Origin: a virus
IMG/VR virus record: IMGVR_UViG_3300043015_002761
Coordinates: 1 to 54,876 of that record
Reading direction: 5' to 3' (one strand)
Length of the DNA stretch: 54,876 nucleotides
In this document: positions 1 through 9,910 of the stretch, piece after piece
Numbering within the stretch: position 1 is the stretch's first letter
Layout of the letters: the number at the start of each line of letters is the position of its first letter
Position numbers and translations under genes: made by a program
Notes under the pieces: generated by a model
Database searches by the model: none
Seen by the model: only the letters and a program-made list of their open reading frames with translations
Told to the model about the DNA's origin: nothing

Positions 1-3000
1 GCGATTCGTCAGTTTCAGTAAATTCACTTTGGTCTATCTTAACACTCTTGAAATAGTGTTGATTTTGGATACCATAACTAATTAAAAAGAATGGTATATT
101 AAGTGTACCATCCTCAATAACATTACAAGAACTATCTTTACGTTTGTCAGTTATAAAATCTTTAGGTAATTTATCCCCTATAATATTACCATTCGCATCA
201 ACGTTAACTACAACACCGTCATCTTGATAATTAGCATTCTCACCTAAATTTAAATGTTGTGAACCTTGACCAACATAACAACATATAAATGATGGCCCAC
301 TAGTCACTTCTCCATACGCATAATCCTTATATGTATATGATTTAAATACATCAGCAACTTCTTGTACATTACTATAATTTATAAATGTAGGTAATGGTAT
401 AAAATTAAAATTATTAGCATTTAATATCGAATCAATAAAATCATAAAAACTAGTATTATAATTACCTATAATTAAGTCTTGAACAGCGAATGGGTTAAGG
501 TAGAATCTGTCACCTATTGCTAAATGGGCCCTATCAACAAACCTAAATGAATCAATAAGTCTTGTTTTAGCACCACTACCACGTTCTTGTCTAGCAATAG
601 AATCATCTAAGGAACTTACAGAACATTGGTTGATAACATTATCACCAGAATTAGCTAACCATTTGTTGTATATACTAGATATGGTTCTATATAATTGTAA
701 TTTTATTTTATCATCCGAAGTTGTATTGAATATTTGTTGTTCTAATTTATCTTCTTCATCTTCCTTCTTTTTTCTCCAATCCTCAGTTAATTTACTAAAC
801 CTAGTAAAAAAGTTTTCAACATATAATTTATAGTCATCCTTATTAACTATAATTTGTTTATATTGCTTATAATTACTACTATCATCAATATCATACCTAA
901 AAACTGTTGGATTACCATTCATTATATATTCATACCCAGATATTAAATCATTAAGTTTATTTGAACCTGGTGAACCTCTTCTGATTACTAAATTTATCTG
1001 ATATGCTCTAGGAATACCAGATGAATCTTTATTAGAGTTCCACTGATACCACGGATTATCAGAAACAGCCGCAATATTTGAGTAATTTTCAATAACTTTA
1101 TCAGAAAAAATAGCTCTAACATCTGAAACGTTTACAGCTTTAAAAAATAACGATACCTCATCTTGTTTCTTTTCATCTTTTTTTTCTTCTGGATTATATT
1201 TTACCCATTTATCAGTTTTAGTATCATATGAAGTATAATAATTTGTCCACATTGTTTTCCAAGATGAAAAATTAAATGTAACATTATCATCGTTTGGTAC
1301 TGAATATTGGATTTCAAATTCTTTTCTTATTTCTTCAAACTCATTTCTAGAAAAATGTAAGAATTTATCAATAAAAGCTTCTTTAACTTCTTTAGGTAAA
1401 CATAAAATACTTTTTTCAATGTATGAGTATGATTCTTCTGAAGGTTCATCGTCTCTATCAATATCACCTTCATCAAACATAAAATTCATCCCGAAATTAG
1501 CTTGTGACCTATTATCATAAAACAATCTTAATTCATTTGGTCTGTATGACCTATCATCAGCAGCAACACCAGAATGCCTTTCACTATAATCACACCATGG
1601 TAAAAAATCACTACCAGCAGTATTACCATCGAATCTTATTAATGATTTACTTTCTAAGAATGGGTATTTCATTCTATATAATAAACCACCTATGAAATAA
1701 ATCCACAACTTAGGTGCCTTAATAAATGAACCATGGTTTTGATAAAGACCCTTAAGTGTTTGGGTATCATCTTCCGTATAAAAATTAGTAGTAGTATCCC
1801 ATTCAAAAATATCAAATAATGATACATCTGTTGCGTCAACTTTAGATAAGTGGTCTAATTGGTCACCAATCAAACCGTTCCAAGCAAAACAATGTAAAAA
1901 TAAAAATGCTCTTGCTTGTACTGTTTCTTGTTCATAATAAAACCTACTACCGAAAAGACTAAAATAATAACTAGCATAATCCTCATGGTTAGATATACTA
2001 AACTCAACAAATGGTGTATATGTTAAATTCTTAAGTGTGCTAGAATCTTCAGTTTCACCTAATAAGTGACCAATTAATTCTCTCTGTTTACCAAAATCCT
2101 TTGGTGTTTCCCTACCACTTACATAATTACTATATATGGGGTAGAAAGCATCATCATCTGGAGCATCTTTTTCAAATTGCCAAATATTTTTATATTTTTC
2201 TTTATCCTTTAAATTATCATCAACAAAACCTAATGATAAAAATGTACCACCATTTTCCTTTTTAGAAACACTTGTATCTTGATGCCAATAAGCACATAAA
2301 ACGTTAGACGCTAATTCTGGTAAATTTTTCTTTTTAAAGTGGAAACTATCTTTATCCAAATCACCACCTAAACCATTAAAATAAATATCACTTATTTCAA
2401 GTGCTTTAGTGTTTGACTTGTATGGGTCAATATTAGTCACCCTATTTTCACTTAAATTTTTATCATAAGTTACAACTTTAAGACTAGATGATTTAATTAA
2501 TGAATCTGGTGTGTTAGCTTCGTAATCTTCTAATAAAGCACCACCGAAATCTGGATTTATACTAATACTTTCATATTCCTCTTTACTTATAATCTTAAAA
2601 TATGTATCACCATATTCATTATCAGAATAAAATTTTTCACCACTAGTAGCAGCACCTAAATAATTCCAATAGTGTGAGAATGGGTTAGTTGGTTCGTCTC
2701 TATCTGCATTAGTTCTACCATCTATAGCTTTCTTTAAAAATGGTATATTTTGATATGCGTTATTTATGTTACTTACAAAATGAGTATTATCAGTTATCCT
2801 TTCACTTATTATTTCTGGTTTTAACATTTTTCCGTCACTATCAAAAAATACTTTACCATCAAAATTACTACTAATAGGTAAAATTTTTCTACTATCATTT
2901 GATGGGTCAAAAATATAATTATACCTATAAGTGTTACTACCATTATCAGCTAATAATGATTTTTTCTTACCTTGTGGATTACTTATATCTTTTTCGTCAT

Positions 3001-5143
3001 AACCCTTTAACCACTCACCTATTAATTTATCAGCACCAGTAGAACTACTTTCTTTTGAATATTCATTAATACTATTAATTAAATCCCTAACTTTTGGTTT
3101 ATTAGTCATACCTAATAAAACTGAAAAAACATTTTCAGCTTCTAATGCACCCATATATTTTATAACACCTTCCTCTAATCTCACACCATTCCTTATAGAT
3201 ACACCTAAACCTAAGAAACCTCTCATTAATAAACATCTAGTTATTTCTTGTGGGGTGTTTCTAGAATTTTCCCCATTTAGCGCAGCATCATAAGGGTTAA
3301 TTGTAATTAAATTTGGATTAGATAGATATGTATCCAATGGTGATACTGGGTAATATTGTGGTCCTTTAACACCTTCTTTTTCAGCAATTAATTTATTATC
3401 ATCCCTAGCTAATTCTAATAATTCCTTTAATAAATTTTCAATAAACACAACTTCATTAACAGAACCTCTAACATATCCATTAGCAGAACCTATCCAAGAT
3501 TCTTCTAAAAAAGTTTCACCACTTTCTTCATCAATATTTTCTTTTCTAAATTCTGGCCAAGCCCATATTTCATCACCAACAACATCATAATCACCAGTTA
3601 TATTTTTTAAGGTTTCTTTTCTGTTAATATTTGTATCTTTTTCAGCTTCTTTAGCAACGCTTGAGATAGTCTCTAATAAAACTTCACAATGTGCACATAA
3701 CATTCTAAATACACTTTTAATCGTAGGGTCAAAACCTAATTCTTCTTTAGTTACCTTAGCTAATTTTGCACCTAATTTCTCCCTTACTACCTTATCATTT
3801 TCTTTTATTTTATCAATAATTCTACCTAACTCAAAATTAGGTGTTCTAAAATCAAAAATAATAATTTCAGTATCACCGTTACCGTTAGGTTTATTAATAA
3901 TAATCTGTCTAGCTAATTCAATAGCCTTTTTATGTTTATCAACATTAACATTATTATCATTATCCAATGTATAGTTACTACTATTTTTATCTATAATAAT
4001 TTTTTGTAATGAATCTTCATCAGTTATTTCAGATAATTTTAATGGGTTTAATTGAACGTAGCTTTTTAAATTATCAGATTTAAACCTTAAATCTTGATTT
4101 GCTATTTTACTATTCAAACCTTTATCACCATCAACTTCTTTTTCAATTTTAGAAATATATTTATCAATATTTTTTTGTATTGAATCATCTTTTAACCTAG
4201 TTAATGGTATACCTAAAACACCATTTCTATTATTAAAATAATCATCACCATCACCAACTATTTCATTCATTAATTCATTAAAATAAGTTTGGATTACCTC
4301 ATGAACTTCTCTAGATTCTTTACTAACATTTAATTCTTTTACGTCAGCATCATCTTGAGTTAATTTTTCAAATTCATCACCAACATTTTGTAAATCTTTT
4401 ATAAAATCATCAATACTCTTAAGTGTTATACCAGCTTTAGAGTATTCTTCAACAATAGCTTCCCAGTGTGGTTTACCTTCTGGTGTTTTAATAACAGCTC
4501 TAATAAGACCTAAAAGCATGTCTGTTAATAAAGCATAGGTAAACCCAATAAATTCAGCATTTATTTCAAAATTACCAGTTTCAGAATTGAATGCTGCATT
4601 CCACTTCATTAAGTGTAAACAATAAGTTACTGGTTTACCATAAAAACCCTTAATAGTTAATGAAAAAATAGGGTATGGTAATTCAAAGAAAACTGAATAC
4701 TTAGATTCATTACCTTGTGTAAGAATTGCATTACCTCTAACATCAATAAATTTAATCTTAATATTTGGCGCATAATCAGTACCAAATGAAATTTCAATAT
4801 TTTCAATACCAAGACTTTCTTTATCTCTATCTGGGTCCATTTTATCAAATGTACCAGTAGCTTCAGTATAACTAGTAGTTAAATTGTAAACACCTTTACC
4901 TTCATCATCAACATTTGTTTTAGTACCACCAATAAATTTAATAATTTTACTACCATCTTTTTGACTATTAAGTATTTGACCTTGACCACTACTTTTAGCA
5001 ATTAAAGCACTTCTACTTTTAGAACTAGTCTCCAACTCAACAATGATGTTTAAGTCTTCGTTGGGTTTAATTTTATTTTCAGCTGGATTCGGTTCTATTA
5101 CAAATAACCTATTGTTTGGAATTCCTTCTCTCTTCTTATCCAT
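1..5143 (-). CDS. Giant baseplate/tail structural protein (3' end outside window)
   Basis: The minus strand is open from an ATG at 5141-5143 to the left edge, about 1714 codons with no stop, so the C-terminus is missing. It begins MDKKREGIPNNRLFVIEP. Residues roughly 100-215 hold a conserved-looking beta-rich block (FELPYPIFSLTIKGFYGKPV, then GNFEI.AEFIGFTYALLTDML) of the kind seen in myovirus hub/baseplate proteins. The remainder is acidic, lysine-rich and rich in Trp/Tyr with no catalytic motif I recognise. Its start overlaps the 3' end of the 108-residue LysM/gp53-like gene by 8 nt, and it is third in the unit that begins with the OmpA-domain hub protein, so translational coupling is likely. 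A baseplate role is inferred from position and size. It could also be a very large wedge protein. No enzyme function is supported. Confidence 0.75.
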   Translation of the reverse strand, partial: MDKKREGIPNNRLFVIEPNPAENKIKPNEDLNIIVELETSSKSRSALIAKSSGQGQILNSQKDGSKIIKFIGGTKTNVDDEGKGVYNLTTSYTEATGTFDKMDPDRDKESLGIENIEISFGTDYAPNIKIKFIDVRGNAILTQGNESKYSVFFELPYPIFSLTIKGFYGKPVTYCLHLMKWNAAFNSETGNFEINAEFIGFTYALLTDMLLGLIRAVIKTPEGKPHWEAIVEEYSKAGITLKSIDDFIKDLQNVGDEFEKLTQDDADVKELNVSKESREVHEVIQTYFNELMNEIVGDGDDYFNNRNGVLGIPLTRLKDDSIQKNIDKYISKIEKEVDGDKGLNSKIANQDLRFKSDNLKSYVQLNPLKLSEITDEDSLQKIIIDKNSSNYTLDNDNNVNVDKHKKAIELARQIIINKPNGNGDTEIIIFDFRTPNFELGRIIDKIKENDKVVREKLGAKLAKVTKEELGFDPTIKSVFRMLCAHCEVLLETISSVAKEAEKDTNINRKETLKNITGDYDVVGDEIWAWPEFRKENIDEESGETFLEESWIGSANGYVRGSVNEVVFIENLLKELLELARDDNKLIAEKEGVKGPQYYPVSPLDTYLSNPNLITINPYDAALNGENSRNTPQEITRCLLMRGFLGLGVSIRNGVRLEEGVIKYMGALEAENVFSVLLGMTNKPKVRDLINSINEYSKESSSTGADKLIGEWLKGYDEKDISNPQGKKKSLLADNGSNTYRYNYIFDPSNDSRKILPISSNFDGKVFFDSDGKMLKPEIISERITDNTHFVSNINNAYQNIPFLKKAIDGRTNADRDEPTNPFSHYWNYLGAATSGEKFYSDNEYGDTYFKIISKEEYESISINPDFGGALLEDYEANTPDSLIKSSSLKVVTYDKNLSENRVTNIDPYKSNTKALEISDIYFNGLGGDLDKDSFHFKKKNLPELASNVLCAYWHQDTSVSKKENGGTFLSLGFVDDNLKDKEKYKNIWQFEKDAPDDDAFYPIYSNYVSGRETPKDFGKQRELIGHLLGETEDSSTLKNLTYTPFVEFSISNHEDYASYYFSLFGSRFYYEQETVQARAFLFLHCFAWNGLIGDQLDHLSKVDATDVSLFDIFEWDTTTNFYTEDDTQTLKGLYQNHGSFIKAPKLWIYFIGGLLYRMKYPFLESKSLIRFDGNTAGSDFLPWCDYSERHSGVAADDRSYRPNELRLFYDNRSQANFGMNFMFDEGDIDRDDEPSEESYSYIEKSILCLPKEVKEAFIDKFLHFSRNEFEEIRKEFEIQYSVPNDDNVTFNFSSWKTMWTNYYTSYDTKTDKWVKYNPEEKKDEKKQDEVSLFFKAVNVSDVRAIFSDKVIENYSNIAAVSDNPWYQWNSNKDSSGIPRAYQINLVIRRGSPGSNKLNDLISGYEYIMNGNPTVFRYDIDDSSNYKQYKQIIVNKDDYKLYVENFFTRFSKLTEDWRKKKEDEEDKLEQQIFNTTSDDKIKLQLYRTISSIYNKWLANSGDNVINQCSVSSLDDSIARQERGSGAKTRLIDSFRFVDRAHLAIGDRFYLNPFAVQDLIIGNYNTSFYDFIDSILNANNFNFIPLPTFINYSNVQEVADVFKSYTYKDYAYGEVTSGPSFICCYVGQGSQHLNLGENANYQDDGVVVNVDANGNIIGDKLPKDFITDKRKDSSCNVIEDGTLNIPFFLISYGIQNQHYFKSVKIDQSEFTETDES

Positions 5144-5462
5144 TATTATCGTATAACTGTTTATATATATTTACTGAATTTAAATATCTTTCTATTGCAG
5201 AATTAAAAGGATGTGGTATTCTAATCACATCATTATTTTTAATATTAAATTCTAAACCACCATATTGTGGATTTGCTAACATAATTAAAAACCCATGGTA
5301 TGGATTATTATAATACTTTTGACTCAAAATGTCAAGTCTTGTTTCACCTAATTTATAAACAACTGACTTATCAGTGTCAGAAACTGGTATCTTTATACCT
5401 GGAATTGGTTTTACTTCACCATTCTTTGTAAACTTTTCGTATCTATTGAAATATTGTCCCAT
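5136..5462 (-). CDS. LysM/gp53-like small baseplate protein
   Basis: This 108-residue protein carries the signature of small baseplate proteins related to T4 gp53 and to the gpX/LysM group: a segment reading GETRLDILSQKYYNNPYHGF (residues about 40-59), then LIMLANPQYGG and a short strand ending in the hydrophobic pair IRIP. In contractile tails such LysM-like folds sit at the junction of hub and wedge. The gene starts 6 nt after the stop of the 1381-residue hub protein and overlaps the giant baseplate gene by 8 nt, as expected for co-translated baseplate parts. At 108 residues it is shorter than T4 gp53 (196). It could equally be called a tail protein X-like component. The family is inferred by eye from the motif and not from a profile search. 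Confidence 0.6.
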   Translation of the reverse strand: MGQYFNRYEKFTKNGEVKPIPGIKIPVSDTDKSVVYKLGETRLDILSQKYYNNPYHGFLIMLANPQYGGLEFNIKNNDVIRIPHPFNSAIERYLNSVNIYKQLYDNNG

Positions 5463-5468
5463 AACTCA

Positions 5469-8400
5469 TTAACATATTAAACATTCAATTTTATTTTGTG
5501 TGGCCATATATAAATTAGGTGCTATACTCCATCTATATACATCAATTTCTCCTTCAAATTCTTCATCACATTCATATAAGAATGTTCTTCCACTATCATA
5601 TTTAATTTTTGTTATTGTTTCTTCACCACCCTTAAAGAACTTAACAGCAAATAAAATAGAAGGTATTTTTAATGTTTCAGTACTAGCACTATAACATGCT
5701 AAACTTGATGGTTGACCTTCTCTTTGATATATACTTTGTAATGTATCACTAGTATCATAATTTTCTGAAATAGAACTAAGGTCACTTCTAGTTAATTCTG
5801 TAGTAACTACTAATCTACCACTATCAGATATATCCTCAATCCAATCAATAGCATCAGTTTTAAGAGATGTAAAGCCTAAATTACCAGCTACACCAAAATT
5901 ATAACCCCATCCTTCACCTAAACCAGATAAATCTGTAGCAACAAATTCAACAAAACCATCATCATTAGTAGTGAAGTTAACAATTGCATTTTCTAATGTT
6001 TTAACATCTGCACTTTTTTCTGGTTCTTGAGTGTTTTCTGGTTTATTAGCTTCATCATTAGCTTGAGCTTCTTGGTCTGTTACCACTGGTGTAGTATTAC
6101 CAACATTAGCGCCAGATTTATCAGATGAATCTGGTTGACTGTTTTTAGTTACTGGGTATTCACCTGGTTGTAATTCAGCCGAACTATTAGGTTTTTCTGA
6201 AATTTTAATCCTATCAGCTCTTGAATCATAAATCTCTGTATTCGCAAAGAAGTTATATGATAACGCATTTTGTAATTTATTAATCGGACCATTAAGACTT
6301 GAACCACCAATAAATGAAAAGTTAATACTTACATTAGCAATCATTGGTTGTACACCAACACCTTCTGGGTTTAAATCCCATACAAGTGGGTCATAATCAA
6401 TTGTAAGACTATCAATAACAATCTTAGTATGGTAGAAATCACCAATTCTAAGAATACACACTGGTGGTCTACCAAAAGCTAAGTTGTTAGGATTACCATC
6501 ATTATTGTAAGTAGGTCCTTGTCTAGTACACTGATGAAGGAAATTAAGTCTTGAATTAAACCCTTCTGGTGTGATACTATGGAATGCTGGGTGGAAATAT
6601 TTTATTTTTTCAGAAATATCATTGAATATAAAAGATGAACCATTATTATCACCAACAGCGGCTTTTAATTTTTCAAAATAATTACATTCACTAAAAAATC
6701 TACTTGTTGGGATTGTAACATTGTTAACCCCTACACTACCATCTGGGTCTTGAGTTCTATTATCTGGTTCAGCTTCAGATTTTAATTTTGGGTCGTATTC
6801 TATAACAACTTCAACATATCTAGCTTGTTTACAACCAAGCCTATCTTGACCATTTTCACCAGAACATCCATCACCAACACTAACTGTACCACCACCACTA
6901 ACAGTGTACCTTCTATTTTCTAATTCATCTTGAAATACTGTACCACCAGCTGGTGTTACGGTCACTTCACTCATAACTTCATTCTTAAACCATTTAGCAA
7001 CATTTGTAGCTCTTCGTTCCGATAATTTTTGATTATTAGAATTATTGGTACTACTACTAGCGGCTTGATTACCTTGAGTACTAGCGTAACCAGTTATCTT
7101 AACTCTACAATACTTACATTTTTCTAACATAAATGTATTCAGTTCTGGGTAGAAATTATTATCTTCAATCCAACCTTCAGTGGTTTCACCATCAATAATA
7201 ATTGGTTGTCCCCAACCATTAAGTCCAAAATTAGTATTATTAGGATATATAAACCTACCACCACCCACAGTACCATCACCAATAGTTGTACCAGTTTGAC
7301 TAGTCATAGCACTTAATGGTAATTTATTACCTAAACTATCTAACCCATTTTCATAAGTTATTGGTACACTAGCTTCATCATTTGGAAAATAAATTTTAAA
7401 ACTAACTGTTGGTGGTATCTGGTCATCAACACTTTCTTTAACTTGAGTATTTTCAGCTACCTCTTGTGCGTTCTTTTCTTCTTGAGTCATCACAGCATTC
7501 CTAATACCATCGTCTTCAAGACAACCAGCAAAGAAAGAAGCAATCTCTTCTTGTTTCCAATCAGATGGAAAATAATTCATGTAATTAGGATGGTCAATAA
7601 TGATTTTCCAAGAAAGTGTACCAGTTCTTTCAGTATTATTGTATGTATGGATAGGTTCACCTCTACCTATGAAATTATTTTTATCCCAATTAACACTAAC
7701 ACTTTCGTTAAATGATATTTCATATGGTGGAAACCACATAATACGACCCTTATGACCACTAAGTGGGTCACCAGGTCCAATTTCACAAGGTAAAAGTTTA
7801 GTTGTTTCATCAACCCAAGCTAAATTCTCAATACTAAACATAAATCTCTTTATACCTTCATCATCATTTCTATAAGGTGCAATTCTAACAAAGCCAGTAT
7901 CTTCTAACACTGAAGATTTAACATTAGTCTTAGGGTTTCTATTATAACCGTCACCTTCTTTTAATGAAGAATGTCTAACTAAATCACCAACTTCATCATA
8001 CTTATCAAATGTTGTCCAAGTTCTACAGAATACTTCACTTGGGTCAGTAGGTGCTTGGTCCTCTGAAACTAAATTAAACATTTTACTTGATAATACACCA
8101 GAACCCTTAGATATTAATCCAGCACCTAATTTACCATCAGCTCTAACTGCGCTTTGTATACCACTATTCTTAGCTCTACCACCATGTGATAACACAGTTC
8201 TCATTTTATCAGATTTAAATAATTCTTTTGTTTTATAAAGAATACTTTTTTTCTTTTTAATATCATCACTACCAAAAAGTTTTTCTTGATAGTCTTCACC
8301 AAGTTTACTTTTAGGTTCTTTATTATCATAGTTATCACCCCAAATGAAATTATAACCACCAGCACCTTTCCATTGAATTAAATCATAATTAAATTCATTA

Positions 8401-9614
8401 CCTTCTTCATCAGTAACTTTATTATAATTACTTTGAGATACTGGATTACTTTCTAATCCATTGATTAAATCAACAATATTTCCATCAACAGTACCATAAG
8501 CATAAATATTTGGGTTTATGCCATCCTCTGTATTTGCACCCTTACTAATCCTAGAATCATTATAACCTGGCGCATAACCTTGTCTAAGATTATTAGGTTC
8601 AGCATCATTTACTCTTGTATTTTCATTAATATTTGCGAATAAAGAAAGAATTTGACCTTTACCAGTATTCTTAATCATTTCATTAGCTCTCTCAATATTT
8701 GATACTGGAAAATCAACATTAAATATTGAAGATGATTTTTCTAATAATGAAACTGGTACTTGAAAACCAGACATTCTTTCAACTAAATCAATAGCTGTAC
8801 CAAGAGTACCCTTAGCAACTGTTACTTTATAGTTTGGTACTATAAAATTACCACCAGTTAAAAGACTTCTAATATTGGTGTTAACCCTACCAATCGTTTC
8901 TTCTTGTAGGTTAAAAGCAATATTATTACCGATAGCAGCTGCTAAATAACCAACACTCTCTCTCCCAAGTCTAGTGTCGTTAATAGCACCAGTAGCTGTA
9001 AGAACCCTACCAGCTAATGAACTTCTTACATCAAAATCAGTTGCTATACCACCATTTGGGTTAAAACCAACACTACCACCCAAAATACTACCAATAACAT
9101 CTAATGGTTGAGTTGAAGGTCCACCAACATTAAGGTTATTGTTTTCATCTAAATAAGCACCTAATTGGTACGAAGGTTTTTTATATTTAATTTCAGTGAT
9201 GGTTTGTTGGTTAGCATCTAAGTAAAAGTTTTTAGTTGTACCAAATTTTAAATTTCCCTTATTGGCTTCAAGTAATTCTGCTGCATCAATAGAATAAGGT
9301 TCATTATTCCATGAATTACCAGCAATAGTTGAATTTGTATTACCTGGAAGGAAATTTACTGATACTGTATAATAATCATCATCAGTACCTTGATACTTAT
9401 TTAAAACAGTATTTAAATCTTTATAATAAACACCATCAATTTGAATATCAACAGAAGGCTGTACAGCTATTGGTTGGGTACTAACCTCAGCTGGTATACC
9501 TATACCTTGTAAAAGAGGTTCTAAACCATTATTTTGAATAGTATCTGTTATTAAGTTTTTATTTAATAACCAATCTCTAAAATCTGGTGATAATGTATTT
9601 ATTCCGTTTGGCAT
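5469..9614 (-). CDS. Baseplate hub / tail-tube-initiator-like protein with internal OmpA-like domain
   Basis: A 1381-residue tail protein. A central block (about residues 500-700) has strands such as RIMWFPPYEISFNESVSVNW, FIGRGEPIHTYNNTERTG and IIIDHPNYMNYF, and a later block contains DSLTIDYDPLVWDLNPEG and SINFSFIGGSSLNGPINK. Both look like the tube-fold repeats of contractile-tail tube-initiator proteins (T4 gp54/gp48, CIS tube family). Between them, about residues 735-940, lies an OmpA-C-like domain: VSFKIYFPNDE, then VKITGYASTQGN, then KLSERRATNVAKWF, then RYVEVVIEY. The OmpA family binds peptidoglycan. The C-terminal third is low-complexity and acidic, then globular. It heads the baseplate unit, preceded by a TATTTAT element 16 nt before the ATG. 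The structural role is fairly secure. Which T4 protein it replaces is inference. Confidence 0.7.
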   Translation of the reverse strand: MPNGINTLSPDFRDWLLNKNLITDTIQNNGLEPLLQGIGIPAEVSTQPIAVQPSVDIQIDGVYYKDLNTVLNKYQGTDDDYYTVSVNFLPGNTNSTIAGNSWNNEPYSIDAAELLEANKGNLKFGTTKNFYLDANQQTITEIKYKKPSYQLGAYLDENNNLNVGGPSTQPLDVIGSILGGSVGFNPNGGIATDFDVRSSLAGRVLTATGAINDTRLGRESVGYLAAAIGNNIAFNLQEETIGRVNTNIRSLLTGGNFIVPNYKVTVAKGTLGTAIDLVERMSGFQVPVSLLEKSSSIFNVDFPVSNIERANEMIKNTGKGQILSLFANINENTRVNDAEPNNLRQGYAPGYNDSRISKGANTEDGINPNIYAYGTVDGNIVDLINGLESNPVSQSNYNKVTDEEGNEFNYDLIQWKGAGGYNFIWGDNYDNKEPKSKLGEDYQEKLFGSDDIKKKKSILYKTKELFKSDKMRTVLSHGGRAKNSGIQSAVRADGKLGAGLISKGSGVLSSKMFNLVSEDQAPTDPSEVFCRTWTTFDKYDEVGDLVRHSSLKEGDGYNRNPKTNVKSSVLEDTGFVRIAPYRNDDEGIKRFMFSIENLAWVDETTKLLPCEIGPGDPLSGHKGRIMWFPPYEISFNESVSVNWDKNNFIGRGEPIHTYNNTERTGTLSWKIIIDHPNYMNYFPSDWKQEEIASFFAGCLEDDGIRNAVMTQEEKNAQEVAENTQVKESVDDQIPPTVSFKIYFPNDEASVPITYENGLDSLGNKLPLSAMTSQTGTTIGDGTVGGGRFIYPNNTNFGLNGWGQPIIIDGETTEGWIEDNNFYPELNTFMLEKCKYCRVKITGYASTQGNQAASSSTNNSNNQKLSERRATNVAKWFKNEVMSEVTVTPAGGTVFQDELENRRYTVSGGGTVSVGDGCSGENGQDRLGCKQARYVEVVIEYDPKLKSEAEPDNRTQDPDGSVGVNNVTIPTSRFFSECNYFEKLKAAVGDNNGSSFIFNDISEKIKYFHPAFHSITPEGFNSRLNFLHQCTRQGPTYNNDGNPNNLAFGRPPVCILRIGDFYHTKIVIDSLTIDYDPLVWDLNPEGVGVQPMIANVSINFSFIGGSSLNGPINKLQNALSYNFFANTEIYDSRADRIKISEKPNSSAELQPGEYPVTKNSQPDSSDKSGANVGNTTPVVTDQEAQANDEANKPENTQEPEKSADVKTLENAIVNFTTNDDGFVEFVATDLSGLGEGWGYNFGVAGNLGFTSLKTDAIDWIEDISDSGRLVVTTELTRSDLSSISENYDTSDTLQSIYQREGQPSSLACYSASTETLKIPSILFAVKFFKGGEETITKIKYDSGRTFLYECDEEFEGEIDVYRWSIAPNLYMATQNKIECLIC

Positions 9615-9630
9615 AATTATTCTTTTTATT

Positions 9631-9637
9631 ATAAATA
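9631..9637 (-). promoter_or_regulatory. TATTTAT candidate late promoter (hub/baseplate unit)
   Basis: Read on the minus strand, TATTTATAATAAAAAGA ends shortly before the hub ATG at 9614; the TATTTAT core lies 16 nt upstream of it. It belongs to a set of 14 similar elements and sits at the edge of a nearly pure A/T spacer. Confidence 0.5.
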
Positions 9638-9910
9638 CTATGCTAACTAAATTTTTATTAAAATAAATACTATAGTTAATTAATTTAAATAAATAATAAA
9701 CAATTAAATGTAAGATAAATAATAATTCTTTATTATATAATAAATTATATTATTTAATTATTATATCATTTAATTATATATTATTTAATTATTATTATAT
9801 ATTATTAATTATATATATATTATTATAATATTATATTACTATAATACAAAAAAACTACTTTTAGATTAAAAAATCAAGTTTTAAACCAACTTTTTTTAAA
9901 ATATTTTTTT
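9638..9910. other. Extremely A/T-rich intergenic spacer
   Basis: This is the longest non-coding gap in the window, between the tape measure stop and the hub promoter. From 9729 to 9837 only one base (C at 9767) is not A or T, with many TTAATTATTA/TATATA runs. I see no gene in either strand. A T-rich run right after the tape measure stop (about 9890-9910) could help end transcription, but no GC hairpin is present. It could be a DNA-unwinding element or simply an unselected spacer. Confidence 0.6.
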
